From Struthio camelus (lineage: Eukaryota > Chordata > Aves > Struthioniformes > Struthionidae), in the NCBI RefSeq assembly GCF_040807025.1, contig NC_090945.1, forward strand, positions 51,213,588-51,277,587: DNA of 64,000 nt, in the 5' to 3' direction. The notes beneath the pieces were generated by a model, which searched no databases, was not told the origin of the DNA, and saw only the letters and a program-made list of their open reading frames with translations. The translations under genes and the position numbers were made by a program. The first letter of the stretch is position 1, and each line of letters begins with the position of its first letter. This document shows, piece after piece, positions 40,101 through 53,610 of this stretch.

Positions 40101-42600
40101 TTTTAACTGTTCTGTTCATAAGAAGGTGTTAATTTAAGATGTCCTTGGCACACAGCATCCTCTGCAATTCCTCCATTATGTACGCGCTCCTCTGTGGCCA
40201 TCATCTCCTGGCTGCACCCCTGAGCTTTCCCCTGAGACACTCCCTCTCCCTGCAAGATCCAGTCAGCAAATAACACTTACTTACACTTTAGGCCTTTTTT
40301 CTTGGCCTCACCTTCTCTGATCCATTAGCATGGTGCTATTTCTCACTGTCCTGTAGCCTCTTCTACTTTACATTCCTTTTCCCTTCTCTCCAGCTAACCC
40401 AGTCCTACTAGTCCACAAACACCTGCTTCCTGCACTGATGCTACAGAGCATCTCTGAGAGCAGTCCTATAACAAGGGTGATCTTTATGACAACCGTATTC
40501 TCTCCTCTTCCAGAGGCACCACGTTCTTCAGTTTGGCCCCTGCCTCTACCACAAAGCTTTTGCACACAAGCTTGCTGATTTCACCCAAGAAAATTTAACA
40601 GTACACATTTCCACACAACTCGCCTTTCATTCTCCCATATCAGCAGATCAAAAAGTTCTCATCTTCATATGAGTTGATCTTGCTTCCAGCCTAGGACAAC
40701 AAATACCACTACTACTCAATAGGAAAACAAAGCAAAGCCAAGCCTTTCAGACAGAGCTTTTTTCATAAACAGATGAAAGAAAAACATTCAGCTCCCTGAA
40801 CAAAGCACCTCAGCATTCTTTCAGGCCAAGCAGTAGTACCTCTCTCCAAATAACCTAGCAGGTGAAATACCAACTAGAAATACAGTTCTTCCACAGGACC
40901 ACTCCTCAAATAAGCAAGCAGTCCTGATTAGAGCCACTAATTCTATTTGCTCCATCTGCACCAGGGCCTAGTGTATCAACTGGGAATTATGCTCCTGGGC
41001 TGACTCCCAGAACCCCTGTGCTGTTTTCGCTAAACGGGATCAGCTGCTCCCCTTGTCCTTAAAGGCCTTTACTCCCTGTTACACCGCTCTTTTCTCTAAG
41101 TCTTTGCTTGCCCTGGTAACCCCAGCCCATCTGAATGATTGATGTAGCTCACACCTGCTCTATTCCCTCCTCTTACCCTGCACCTCCACCTGCCATTCTC
41201 CTCTCTCAGGACACACGGTCCAGCCTCTCCCAACCACTGACATTTACGCTTATGCACTGACTTTCCAAAACACTTACACATTTTCCTCTTTCCTTTCATC
41301 TCAGTGCTTTATTTCTGCACTATTACACTGGAAGGCCTTTAGAGTAACTGCTAAATTTAGGCTATCAGTATACTGGAACTGCCATCCATCAAGCTGTGCT
41401 ACAGCTTCTCACTGTCTCCTTCTACCCTGCCGAAATGTCTCTAGTTTTTGACCCAGGCTAAGCTCCTTGGGGTGAGAACATATTTTTGCTCACAACCTAT
41501 GAGCACATGGTCCAAGAGCAACCTGCTCGGTGCTGCAGTAATTACTAGCAACAGCAGGGTGACCTATGGCAAAATATTTCACAGCTTGACTGCTTCACAA
41601 AAGGAAATACATCCTTCCTATTTTGTCTTTAAGTATTTTTATTCAGCTGTTTTATTGGCCCTCAGGGTAACTGGGAGGAAAGGAGAACAGTGCACATAAA
41701 TCTTAAGATGTATAAGTAGAATAGCATCTAAGTCAAACATACTCAGCATTCCCTGAAGGCAGGGAATTTTCAGATTTTATGCTGAAAATAATTTCATTTT
41801 AACAACTAGTGGTTTAAGTCCTAACTGAGTACACAGACATTTCAAGCTCATGATCTGTAGGTCATCATGCTTTTTTTTACCTGCAGCTCAGTGAAATTAT
41901 TCATAACTTCACATCAATTGCATACCTCCACTTCACCATCTACTCAAAACCATGCTTTTTCCAAAACCGTTTTCTTTCAACATTTCCAAAACAAGAGAGT
42001 TCAGCCTGTCATTTCAAACTATGCTTTCAAACTAAATTTAGTTTTAAAATAGACTGAAAGCAAAAAGGATTGTTTCATTCAAGCCAGTGCAAATTTGGAG
42101 GATCATTGTTTCAGCCAAGAAAACTGAAGCCAAAATTATTCCCATCCCTCCATTTTTTTTTTCACATTCTCATCAAATCAGAAAAGTATTATTAGAACAA
42201 CTGCAATCTGCAAGCAACTGCCTCAGGCTAAATAATACATCAGCTTCTCTTGGTTTCCAGAGCTGCAAAGCAATGGATGTCTATTTGCACTGTTATTTTT
42301 CCACCTATGCAACTGGTACAATTGCCATGAGTATCATGCCATCAGCAGTCCATATTACCGAAGGCTGCTGGAGGAGAATACATGAGACACTCTCAGACGA
42401 GCTACGGTCCTCCCAGGGAAGAGCTGTACAAATCTCCAGTAGCTAAAAGTAGTTCTGCTAGTGAGAGGCTACGCGGTAGTTACCTGGGCAGCACCAGCTC
42501 CCACACATGAGATCGGGTCCTGGAGCCCCCAGGCTTGGGGCTGGGGCTGGTCATACCTGAATGTGTCCTGCTCACCCAGGAACACCGCTGCAGATTCCTG
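37111..42600. other. No gene recognised; non-coding DNA
   Basis: A+T-leaning sequence with scattered chance frames and pyrimidine-rich stretches near 39.8-41.4 kb on the plus strand. No exon, RNA gene or repeat could be supported. Confidence 0.45.
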
Positions 42601-42615
42601 AGTGCCATCTGGTGG
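42601..42615 (-). promoter_or_regulatory. CTCF-like motif, full consensus match (15/15)
   Basis: On the minus strand CCACCAGATGGCACT satisfies every position of CCASYAGRKGGCRSY. It lies in a locally G+C-richer segment (about 42.47-42.76 kb) containing CCTGGAGCCCCCAGG and repeated GGGGCTG words. It is the best single CTCF-type match I found in the window. Confidence 0.5.
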
Positions 42616-42619
42616 CCCT

Positions 42620-45600
42620 TTACCTTTTTGAGCCGTATGGCTGTCTGAGCACATCTTGGTGGCACAGTGCTCCCGCAAAACGCAGGCATGGGGTAGTTTG
42701 CCAAAGGGCCACAGCTGCACAAAGCTGCCCAGGCAGAATGCATGGGAGTTGTGCTTGCAAACTCGCAGAGCTATACACCTGAGCGGATATTAGGGAATCA
42801 GTTAATTATTGTGTTCAAAAAATGAATTTGTAGTGGTGAAAGGTGCCTCTCCTCCATCAACCAACTTTGTGGTATTAATTTTTTAATATCTTTTTCCTGT
42901 CTAGTAACCTGTCTACTGCTATTGTCTGCCCATTTACTAGCAATATCAATAGGGCTAAGAGAAACCTCTCTGCTCATTCCACTTCTGCAGTCCAATACTC
43001 CCCATGTATTTGGCCACATCTCTATGGCCTATGTGTGCAGCAGCCAACATATTTCAGGTGCCCTTCCCATAACTATTCATCAGCGCCTATTTTGTTCCTG
43101 TGAGCAGAGAAGGTCAGGTCTAATGAAGCTCGGCATGGACACAAACAGTATTTTAAACATACTGTTCAGCAAAACCCATCTAATGTGTATCCCGACCTCG
43201 CAAATCACATTACATCTGTACAATTACATTGAGCTGGGCTCCTTTCTCTGGGTCACTAGCAACACAGGCAGAGGGGCAGGATAAGGCCTCCCACACCTCA
43301 GACAGGTTTTTGTGACCTTTACACTTTCTGAGGCTCCGCCAGATTAACGTTTCACTGGGTCTTGTCTTGTCCTCTTCACACTGCCAGTGCAGTGTCTGAG
43401 ATTCACCTCTGTCTGACTTGCAACACTGCTTTTTCCACAGCATTTCATCAGATTGTTGTGGCAATTCAGGCCTATGCTCTTTTTCAATCTTTCTTTGCCA
43501 ATCCCATTGTGACACTGCATCTTGGAGCAATACATCCCCACGCATAAACTATAAAACTACTCAAAGTGTTTGTATCTGCAATTTCTTAAGTAGCTAAGAC
43601 TGCAAAATAATCTGTCAGGGAAGATTGCCTTCTGCAGCTAACAAGTATAAGAATTCCCTAGGAATACACCCCAGGCTTTTTAATCAGAGCAGAAGGTGAT
43701 ATAAAACAGAGCCGAATAGTAGTTGTTATTGGAAAAGTTATGTAGGTAAAAGGTTAAAATAATGTCATTGGCTTGGGTTTCCAGCAAGAATGCAAAGAGT
43801 TATCTGAGATCAGAGTTAATCATTTACAAATGCTGAGGTGCCCTGAGGGGACAAAATAGGATTGCTCTCCTCTCCTTGGCAGAGATAATTAGAGGTTATT
43901 TGGGAGAAAACAATTGAGGCAAGAGATAACCTAATAAAGAAGACAGTAGGTTACAAAAGCTGACTCTCTTTTTCACAATAATTGTCAAAAAATGCACAGG
44001 GTTCCCATGAAGTGATTCTGCACATAATATTCACATCTGCACATTTCAGCAAGCTAACTTACCCATACATCTCACTGTGGGCCCACAGCCCACATAACTA
44101 TATATTATATATGTTATATTTAACATGTGGGCCCCTAAAAGTACAGGCTAACCAAATCAGAACAGGTTTACACAATCCACTCAGAGGACTTTAGGAGCCC
44201 CCATGCAGCTACCTGACAGCTAAAGCTACTCTATGGTCTCACTGAAATTCTTTTAACAGCCTCTACTCTAAACCACAAAGTATTCTAAACAGATCGCTGG
44301 GCAAAATCGTACACAACATGCCAATTTATACAATTTTAACTGCAGTTTTCATACTAAAGTACATCATACGTGTCCATTACTTTTAAAAGTTATTTGTATT
44401 ATATTGTTTGTACAGTCTGTAAAAGATGCTATGAGTATATAAAAAACAGAGGTTTACATTATTGCAGCAGAGGTTTTAGCGCCATTTCATGATGGGATTT
44501 TTCAACTTTTTTTAATAAACAGACTTAAGGTTAAAAAATATCTATTCATTTTAAAAATCCCTCGCTGCTTTCAGATAATTTTTAAAAGAATTTTGAGGTA
44601 AAAATGCTTACATTTTATCTAAAAAATGCAAAATGAGGACTGATTCCATCAGGATAATGTGTTGTTAGCTAAAACTCCTGATTCAAATAAGAGAGTTTCT
44701 TGAATAACAGTAGAGGGCTAGATACCTCATTTAAATACTAACTTCAAAGAAAGTAAACAAACCAATCAAAACAATCACCCCACCTTTCTCACCAGGAGAG
44801 TCTCTAGTTGCAAGGCACAGATCCAGAAAAACGGAAAGAAACTGGCTGAAAATTCCAAAGTGGTAATAGTTTCAGGTATCCCACGTCAAGTAATTTGTCA
44901 GCAACCCAATTTTGTTCCTTGAGATTTTCCTGAATAAAATACTCTACCCGACTAAAATCAATCTATCAGTTCCATAAACTGTTCCTTGAGGAGTCAGTCA
45001 GTTCACCATGCTATCAACCAGAATTCATCAGTCCAGCTACACTGTTTCCACAGCTCAGTTCCCCCTGAGCCACTGCATGTCCTTTCCTCTGTCCTGTCCT
45101 CATAGGCCTGCCCAGCACATCTGTGCAGATAACAAGAAGGCATAAGCAAGATGCTCTTGAAGGGAACCAAATCTTTAACAGGCTGTTACAAAACTCCTAG
45201 GCTATGCGTGTAGAGCTCAGACACCAAAAGCTACAGACCTCTGTCAGAGTCCTGGCTCATAGTGATTACCAAACTCAGGAAAAGAAACTAAAAAACTAAC
45301 TAAGAAAGTAACCTTACAGCAGATTTAAGCTACGCTTCACATGCAAGCACTGAGCCCCAGCAAAAAGGTGAGCAATCAGAAGGTAGTCTAATTTTTGACA
45401 ACAGACAGCTCAAAAGCTCTTTGTAGGAGTTTCAAGTGAACTGAGGCAAGTGAAGCCAACTATGAAACCTTACTCTAGAAGCATGAAGAGTGAGGTGCCT
45501 CATAAAATTGAGACCAATAAGCAATATGTTTGTGAGCACAAAAACAAAGAGGAAACGACAAAAGAATCTGTGACTGGTGGCAGACGAAGAGTTAATTTTG

Positions 45601-47030
45601 GGAAGCTCAGCAACTCTTTAACATGAGACCCCACTGTAATTTGGATCTGGGGCAAAAGAAATTTAGCAAGATGCTACTGGAAGATCAATAATTAACTTGG
45701 GACAAAGCAATGAAAATCTTCCTACCAAAGAAGGGGTCCCATCACACTGACACAGAATAACCTTACAGAGCATGACAGCACTCTGATACTGCGAGCACAG
45801 CCAAAAATCTAAAACAGCAAAAGAAAGGAGATGCGATTCAGGAAGATATGAAGGATATCAAAGACAAAGTCCACAGGAAAGCAGAGAATATTCTGGAAAG
45901 ATGACCAATGCCAAGTATTTTTCTATACTTGATGTGTCAGCAGACTTCTGGTAGGTGCTGTAGGCATGCCAGACCATTTAATATCACTGCCAAAAGCGCC
46001 TCCCTCTCCCTCTACTTCCTTGAAAATATCAACTTTTTTCATCTCCAAATAGATGATTTGTGATTTAGGCTACACTCTTATATTACACGGAGAATGAAAG
46101 ATCGGTGAAGAGCAAAGTCCAGAGCTGAGTTTACATGTCAATCCAAGTTAAATACACTCTGTTTGGTCTCAGATGAACTGTGAACTATAGCTGTCAGATG
46201 AGCTGCTCTTGACCAAAACCTGCAGAACATAATTAAGTCTCCCAGCATAGGATGGTATATGGTCTACATTTTCTCAGGCGTTGCTATGGACTTAAATAAC
46301 TCTCAGAATTAAATAGATTTCATCAACCAGGAGGTTGATTCATAGTATGACCCATTAAAAAGACGAATAGCAATCATGCAGAATTTGAAAAATCTCAGTG
46401 AAACGCCTCAGCTGGAAAGTAACATGGACGGAGCTGTAGAAGCAGAAGTACCCAACAAAGAAAACAACACACAGGAAAAACTATTCAAAGGAAAGCAGGC
46501 CTCAGTGCATTCATGCCAGAAATAATGTAACCACTGTCTCCTATATGCTTGGTGAGAGTAACTACTGGGTTGTGGTCCTGGCTCTGGATCCCGTTTTGAG
46601 GGATCTAACTTACCTCACTCACGCATTGCACGAGGAGCCCTGTGATTAACTCCAGGGTAGGAGTCTACTTCTCCAGCAGGGGTACACACCTGGGGTGAGG
46701 CTCAAAGCTATTTGAGCCTCAGCTCCTTTTTGAATGCATAAGCACTAAAAAGGTCAGATAAAGAGAATATGATTTTCTAACAAAAAGACTGTAAAAATTA
46801 GGTCAAATAGTGGAAAAATTCACAATCATTGTTTATTCTAGACCTCATACTGGTGCAACAAGCCTGTATCTGTTTGAAGAGCTTTCCTCATTCTGTAGGA
46901 GATACTCCTGATTGATTGTTTATCAGTCTTCACAGTACGTTTAAAGATCAGATTGTATAACCGCTCATGCATGTGCTTTTCCAAGAATCACAGGAAAACA
47001 AAAAGCCCTCAGTAACAGCTTATTTAGCTG
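42620..47030. other. No gene recognised; non-coding DNA
   Basis: A+T-leaning sequence with no supportable exon. The part at 44.3-44.8 kb is notably A+T-rich. A palindrome and hairpin-forming segment at 44075-44131 is listed separately. Confidence 0.45.
44075..44131. repeat. 14-bp palindrome beside an A+T-looped hairpin
   Basis: CTGTGGGCCCACAG (44075-44088) is a perfect 14-base palindrome. It is followed at once by CCCACAT (44089-44095), which pairs perfectly with ATGTGGG (44125-44131) across a 29-base loop of alternating A/T. The unit could extrude as a cruciform; no function is indicated. Confidence 0.75.
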
Positions 47031-47058
47031 TTTGGCTACTTTCTTATTCAGGTAAGCA
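47031..47058 (+). promoter_or_regulatory. Candidate recursive splice site (zero-length exon), best in window
   Basis: The run TTGGCTACTTTCTTATTCAG is a strong 3' splice site with a nearly pure pyrimidine tract, and it is joined directly to GTAAGCACTT. The junction CAG|GTAAGC falls at 47051/47052. Regenerating a strong donor immediately after an acceptor is the defining pattern of recursive splice sites, which are known from long vertebrate and insect introns. Whether plus-strand transcription crosses this point is not known. Confidence 0.4.
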
Positions 47059-50000
47059 CTTATGGAGAAACCTTTCACACAGATTTAAGCGTACAAATTC
47101 CACTGAAAAATCCCTCATCTTATTTAGAAAACTATTTAAACAAGGACCTGAGCTTAACTGACTTTGAATTTCTACAGATCCTAAACTTTCTAGCAATATT
47201 CCTCATGGATATTTAATACTGGCAATTTTCCTTCGGCAAGCCTATTACAATATATACTTCTGTGTGTCTAGAGACTAAAATTTACAACGCTAAATAAAGG
47301 CACAAGAACTCCTGAAATAGCGCTAGAGGATTAAGTTCTCAGAAAAAGAGAGAGAACTGTCTGACCTGAAAAATTTATAACTTCTGCTATCACAGCCACT
47401 GCTCCTAATGCACGATGATCAGTGAAGTAATAGAGGTTACAAATGGAAAATTGCTTATTAAGCAACTTCTCTCTTCTATCAAGGTTGAACAATTCCCCAC
47501 AGTACTCTCCTGAGTTTTTCTGTCCAATATGTTTAAAGATGACTCCATTAAGGCAGCTTCCCTGGAAAGATTACGTCTTAGTATAATAGATTTAATCAAG
47601 AAAATCAGGCTGCTTTTCTTCCTAAAATTTCTTCTATTATTTTCCTCTTTCTCCCTGTACCTACTTTCCCTGTGGCCACTCCATCTCCCACTCCAACTGC
47701 TGCTTGATAACACAACAGCAGCAAATGAAAAAACACACTGAGTGGGGGAAAAAAAACTACTATTGTGTAGTAAGTAAGACAATTTCCAATGAAGAATGTC
47801 TGCTTTCTGAACAAGGTATAAAAGCCAAGAATAAAAGCTGGAATAAAATCCTTTTCTGGACTCCTACGGCTTTTCAAAAAGCAAAAAGAAGTTGAATATT
47901 TACAGTAACACTGGGTTACTTCTAGGAGACCATGAGAACAGTCTCTTCTAACTAACTGTTACACCGCTATCCCCTGTTGGGTTGGAAGTTCCTAGGTATT
48001 TCCAGAATGTGCCATATAGCAGGGCCCCAAGATGTCCATCCTGGTGAACAGGCTCTGCTGCTTCCAGGACATGAGCTAGTATTGCCATATGTTGCTGTGG
48101 AGCGGACATCTCCATTGGTGCTAGCTATGCACTCCCCGCCCCCTGCGTTATTGCATGGTACATCTTCCCAGGCCTTTGGTGCTCTCATGGATCCTACTCC
48201 CTCTGACATCCTCTGGCAATTGCTCACACAGAATACCAGCGTTAGAAAGTATTTCTGCAGCTCAGCCAGCCTTTTAGGCACCCAAGAGCTGCAAATAATG
48301 GAGGAATCTCTTTCTCTGTTACCAAACAGATCTCTAAGACCTAATTTAGAGCTTCTGTAACATTGTGGTTAGAGACTAGACCTGACTGATGGCTGCTTGG
48401 AAATGTTTACTCAAATTTATCCCTAGTGTAAAGTCAGTAAGTTCAACAGAATTGCAACAGAGGTGAATTTAGCCTGTTGATTCCAAATCAACAGGAATCT
48501 GAAAAACAGCAGCCGTTTTCAGTAACCGATTGCCTTCAAAAATAAAGTTGCGTTTTTCTTGGGCGTAAATATTTACTCGATGTAAAAATCAATATCATTA
48601 ATGGGGAAAGTTTGTATTGACAGTGATTTTAACTCCATCTCTAGAAAATCAAGAACATAAACATGCAAGCATAAAGAAAAACATTAAATAGGCTGAAACT
48701 CCTAACAGGTAAACAGAGACTTTCAGTGCTGTTAGAAACATTATTTAATGCCCTCTGGTGTTAACCAGACAACTCCAATAAATTCACATGGACTACTTGG
48801 AAATTAAAAGGAATTAATGACTGTGGAATAAAATCACTTTCGTTCTGAAACAGAATGCCTAGGACTAAGCGTGACAGTAGCTACGGCTCCTTTCCTTCCA
48901 TCTGCTCATTGCCCTACACCATGCAATGAATATACCGCTGTATCACAGCCTGCAGTACCTGCTGCCCAAGCTTGGGTACTCCTCTGTACACAGGAGAGAA
49001 GTACTCAGAAAATTTTCTCATACAGACAAAGCCTAAAGTCAAAAGAAAAATATTTTATCCTATATTGTAAAAACTAATGCCGTAACTAGAAGGATTCCTA
49101 ATAAGAAATCTGTAACCAACTGGGAATGATTTGAGAAGCACCCAAAGAGAGGTAGGTGACTGGAATGCTAACTCATGCAAAGTCCATCATAAAGAAAAGA
49201 AACCTTGCCTGAAAAAACAACTTGAGGGTCACCTCCTTGGATAAAAACTAGCACATGACATGTACTGAATCACTCTGTACTTCTAGAATTCTTCTGTGAA
49301 AGGTACCTAGTATATCTTTTAAATAGTTGACTTGACTGATCGTAGGTAAGGACTTCCATCAACCATGATCAAAGCACACCTAAAAGACTCCAGTGCAGAC
49401 ATCAGTAGCAGAATAACTCGATCAGTGGCACCCTGTCTAGTCTACGCACCCCATGTAATGAAAAGTTGGGATTTTTGCATAACGTTTAAAAAGGGAAACA
49501 TCCATAGACGAAGGTTAGGTGAGGATTCAAGTAACAGAACTTACAACACAGGAACTTATAAAACTGTGGAGGAAACTTCTACTTGATAAAAATAGTACAG
49601 CTGTAATTTAAAATTAAACAACCCTGTTCCAGGAGCCATCAGGCATGATCGTGTTCATTTAGCCTCTCTGTATTCCTGGACTCACTTCTGCCTGTCCCCC
49701 ACTCCTGCCACAATGGTCAAAAGGACAGCAAGGATTATTTCCTTGATGCCAATACACAATTAATAAATACTTCATGTAGTTAAACCTGCTTCACAGCCCT
49801 TTAATAGTCATCAAGCTATTTCCTGACAGTCTCCTTCCCATCTAGTCAGCAATGTCATCTGGCTAACAAGACATTTTAAATAAAGATAGTTTTATTACAG
49901 CTGACAATACCGAAAGGAAAAAAAACCTGCACTTTTATCATTTATTCCACTTGCAGATTCATTAATGCCTTTCGCTTTCAGCCAATTAAGTATTATGAAG

Positions 50001-53000
50001 GAAATCAGCTGATGCATGCTACAGAAATACCTCATAAAAGGAAGAACATGACAATATTATTTCATACTCCCTCTTCTGAATTTATGCCAAATTCTGTTCA
50101 TTTTATAGTTCACTTCATACTGATGTAGGGGTATTAAAAACAAAATTGAACCCACAAGCAACGTCCGTTTGGCACTGGAAATGCACTGAAATGTATCTCT
50201 CTCAGCACTGCCTGTGCTTGTCCGTGCCCCTGGAAGTGCGTTCACTCTTGAGTACCACGCAGACAGCAGCATGATATGTTTTCCCATTATTTCTTCAACA
50301 CAGTCTTCTCAGACAGACTCAGGTTAACATACTCTAAAGTAAAAACAACTTGCAAAGGCGCACACTGAATCAATAACCTCTTTCTACTATATTGTCTTTG
50401 ACAGCCTGCATTCCTAATGGTCATGGCTTAATGTATTACACCTGTCCAGCCACTGGCAGCAAAAAACTTTTTTTGTTGCAGGTTTCATATCACATGTCCA
50501 ACACAAATAGGAAAGGCTGTGAAGAAATCTGATCAACTTCCATCTCTCCCAAAACTGGCAAGAGGGAATGGCAATAAGCAAAAGAACTTGTGCACATCCC
50601 AGGAAAGAGTAAAAGGATGAAGGAGGAGAGAGAAGGATGCTTAAGCACAGCAGAAAAGCAGAAAGAAGGGGAAAGGAAAATGGCTCAAAGATACAGGAAA
50701 AACAATCTTCCTGGGAAGTTCAACGAGCTTCCCTTTCAGTTTACCTTTCACCCTTTTCTCTCTATATTGTGTGCCTGTGAATGGTGCTAGAAGGTTTAGT
50801 ACATCAGTATGAAGATGCTTTTTGAAATTTCTCTGGACATCTTGTTACCATGCTCTTAAAATGCAATATTTCCTTTCTGCTGATCTGCAGTCTTTTGGTA
50901 ATTTCCTCAGATCGGGATTCTGTGCTTAAGGGAAGCTAGCAAGCAAGAGGCTTCAAAGCAAACTGGCAAGTTTACTGTTTGCATACAAAGAGCTTGTACA
51001 CAGCTTGTGTACAGCAAATGGGAGAGAAAAACTTTCACTGCAAACAAGTTTAAACTCTAGCTACTCTCTTACTTTTAATTCTATCTCCCATCCTACTTCT
51101 TTCTTGTTATTCAACTAGCTAAGAAGAAGAGCTAACTTGCAGGAGGGCATCTTTTCTGCTGTGCTTAGGGTGACTTGCACCCTGCTCCCATTGGCCTCCC
51201 GAGTGGAGTGATAGGTTGTGTAACACAGACCAGCCCCGTATGCCAGATCTGCTATGACATGGTTCCTTTCTTACCCAATTTCTTCACATAGGATTGCCAA
51301 TTGTTGAACTAGGCAGAAGGGGTAAGTTAGAAAGATTCAAGTGCAAAGATTAAATTAAATTTGTACCATTTGTTATTTTTTAAAAGGTTCCCTCATTCAC
51401 AGGCTGTGTACATTGGCAACTAGGAGCAGGGCAGCGGAGAGAGTGTCTGAAGACAGTGTGACAAACCAGGGGCCTCTGCAGACCACTGTCTCCAAAGCAA
51501 GGAAGAGATCAATAATAAAGTGGGAGAAAGCTGTCAGGATGCTGTTCCCTGAAATTAACTCTTTCCTTTCTTCTACTGTGTGGTTGTAGGTAGCAGTGCA
51601 CGCTCTGTTTTACTGCAGTGCATTGGTCTTGCACATTTGACTTGTATGCCAAATACCTGCCAGTTCCTCCACAAAAAAATACAGTGTGGGATATACTCAG
51701 GCAGCAGCAGAGCCTATCGCTTTGTTGAGCTGCCATTTATCAGGTTTCCGGCCATTGAGGCAATTCTTCTAAGGACTCTCTAGTTGCTCTCAGAGCTGTT
51801 AGGCTTACCACAGCGATTTGTCCAAAGTGACCAGGATTTTTACGTTTCAAATGTTACACTCTTAAAGACGCTAAAGACATTCCTCTCTGTTGAGTATCGA
51901 ACAGCATTGCTGTGGGCCGATATCAGTGCAAATCACGTTTTTCCAGATTCCTAGCTTTTGCTGCAATCAGGATGATTCTGGTGAGAGTGGGAAAAACAAA
52001 GCTTCTCTCCGCACAGATCTATCTGGCAACAGAGGAAGGAGGCTGTCAGGAGATGCCTGGATAGAGTCTGAGACAGGAAAGGAAAGAAACAGCCTGACTC
52101 AGGACTAGCCAGGTTAAAGGTGTACTCAAGTTACCTTAAAGTTACTGCTTTACCCCGTCACCTGGAAAATCCTGTTCTGCTGGCACAGTACTTTGTGAGA
52201 TCACTGTTCACCTTTTGGAACAGCTAAACTTGGGAGTTTATTCAAAATGAGACTTTCCTGCTTCTCTAATTGTCAGCCAGAAATGATGTTTTGTTCAAAG
52301 ATATCTAGGACCCACTAAAAAACATAGAAATTGAGAGGCTGCAGTTTGCTTGGGTACCATATAGCAGCAGACAAACATCATCTTCCTGTAGAAATGAGGG
52401 TAAGAGCACTGTTTCTCACGGCCAGTAATGTTGCTGATGACTTAGGGAAATTATGGAAGAAACTAGCATCTCCAGTGTCAAGCTATTTTTAGGACCATTC
52501 AAGATCATTTCAAGACATGTGATGTAGAATTTGGAACACTCCTCAAAATCTGGGGTAGCTGTCAACATGGTTCATGCGTTAAGTAATTCAGTATCTGAAA
52601 CTGTATCTGAAACATGCTTTTCCCCTATCTAACCATTTTCCGTTGACATTCTTTCACTCTTCTCTTTCCCTCAGTTGAGTGATGAATCACCGTCGTCCGA
52701 CAATCTCATGTTCGTGAAAAATCATTTGCTATCTATTTGTTCCAGAACGTTTCCTTATAATTCATATAAATCGGGGCTTTGTAAATTATCCTCACACATT
52801 TACAAGGTTTGATCCTATAAACTTCTCTGAAAGATACTACTTAGACCAGGCAATTTTTACTCTATAGGAAGCAGTCAGATCAGTAGATAAAGCAAACATT
52901 TTATTACCTAAACATATCTCCAAAAATGTCAGTAAATTACACAACACAGACTCGTTGCGGCTGCTGATTTCCTTCTACATCATGTGGCAGATGCCAAGAA

Positions 53001-53595
53001 ATTTAGTAACCTTTGCCCTACATACTCTATTTTCTGAAAGAGAAGTGACGAAATAAAAAGTTGTTGTACCTAAAGATGATGATAAGCAGTGTTTATTGAC
53101 CTAGAAGCAATAGAACAAAAGTTGTGACAGAGTAAAGGGCCTATGCCCTTGAGCCCAAAACTGAATTTGTCCGTATAACTTTGGAGAGAATTTAAGTACA
53201 TTCAGTTTGCTAAGTTGTGTTGCCCAAAACAAGTCAAAGCTGTTAACCATTCAATTAACTTTCCAGGACAGAATAAAGATGACTGTCTTTCCTTGTGTGT
53301 TTATTATGTAGTCCAATTAGCTCACTATACTTGTTGCTTTGTGGATTTTGTAATTGCAGCCACTTCATCTGCGAAAGCACACAGCTGTCCCCAACATGTG
53401 GTTACTGATGTTCGCTGACAAGCAACACAGCTAGATGCTATACTTAAGAGACAGCTTTCAGGGAGTAAGCTCAAACCTCTTAGTTGACTGTACTGAATTT
53501 AGCCAAGGCAATACAACTAAAATATCCATATCCTTGTCTGCTTCAAATTAGATCATAAGTAGACTGGTAAGCAAAAAATAAAATAAACCCTCAAG
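47059..53595. other. No gene recognised; non-coding DNA
   Basis: A+T-leaning DNA. The 47977-48360 segment carries overlapping open frames on both strands and is somewhat richer in G+C, with a weak CTCF-like GCAGGGGGCGG on the minus strand near 48.13-48.15 kb. No protein family was recognised and no splice-site pair supports it. Confidence 0.45.
48747..48761 (-). promoter_or_regulatory. CTCF-like motif (13/15)
   Basis: Minus-strand ACACCAGAGGGCATT matches CCASYAGRKGGCRSY except at positions 1 and 14, including the full CACCAGAGGGCA core. Confidence 0.45.
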
Positions 53596-53610
53596 ACTGC
53601 CCTCTAATGC
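53596..53610 (-). promoter_or_regulatory. CTCF-like motif (13/15)
   Basis: Minus-strand GCATTAGAGGGCAGT differs from CCASYAGRKGGCRSY at positions 1 and 4. Together with the plus-strand match 0.7 kb to the right it forms a divergent pair. Confidence 0.45.

Noticed and set aside
47977..48360. Plus-strand open frame of 127 codons
   Set aside because: No recognisable domain, an opposing minus-strand frame of 104 codons, and no splice sites supporting a single-exon gene. Kept only as a note on the interval.
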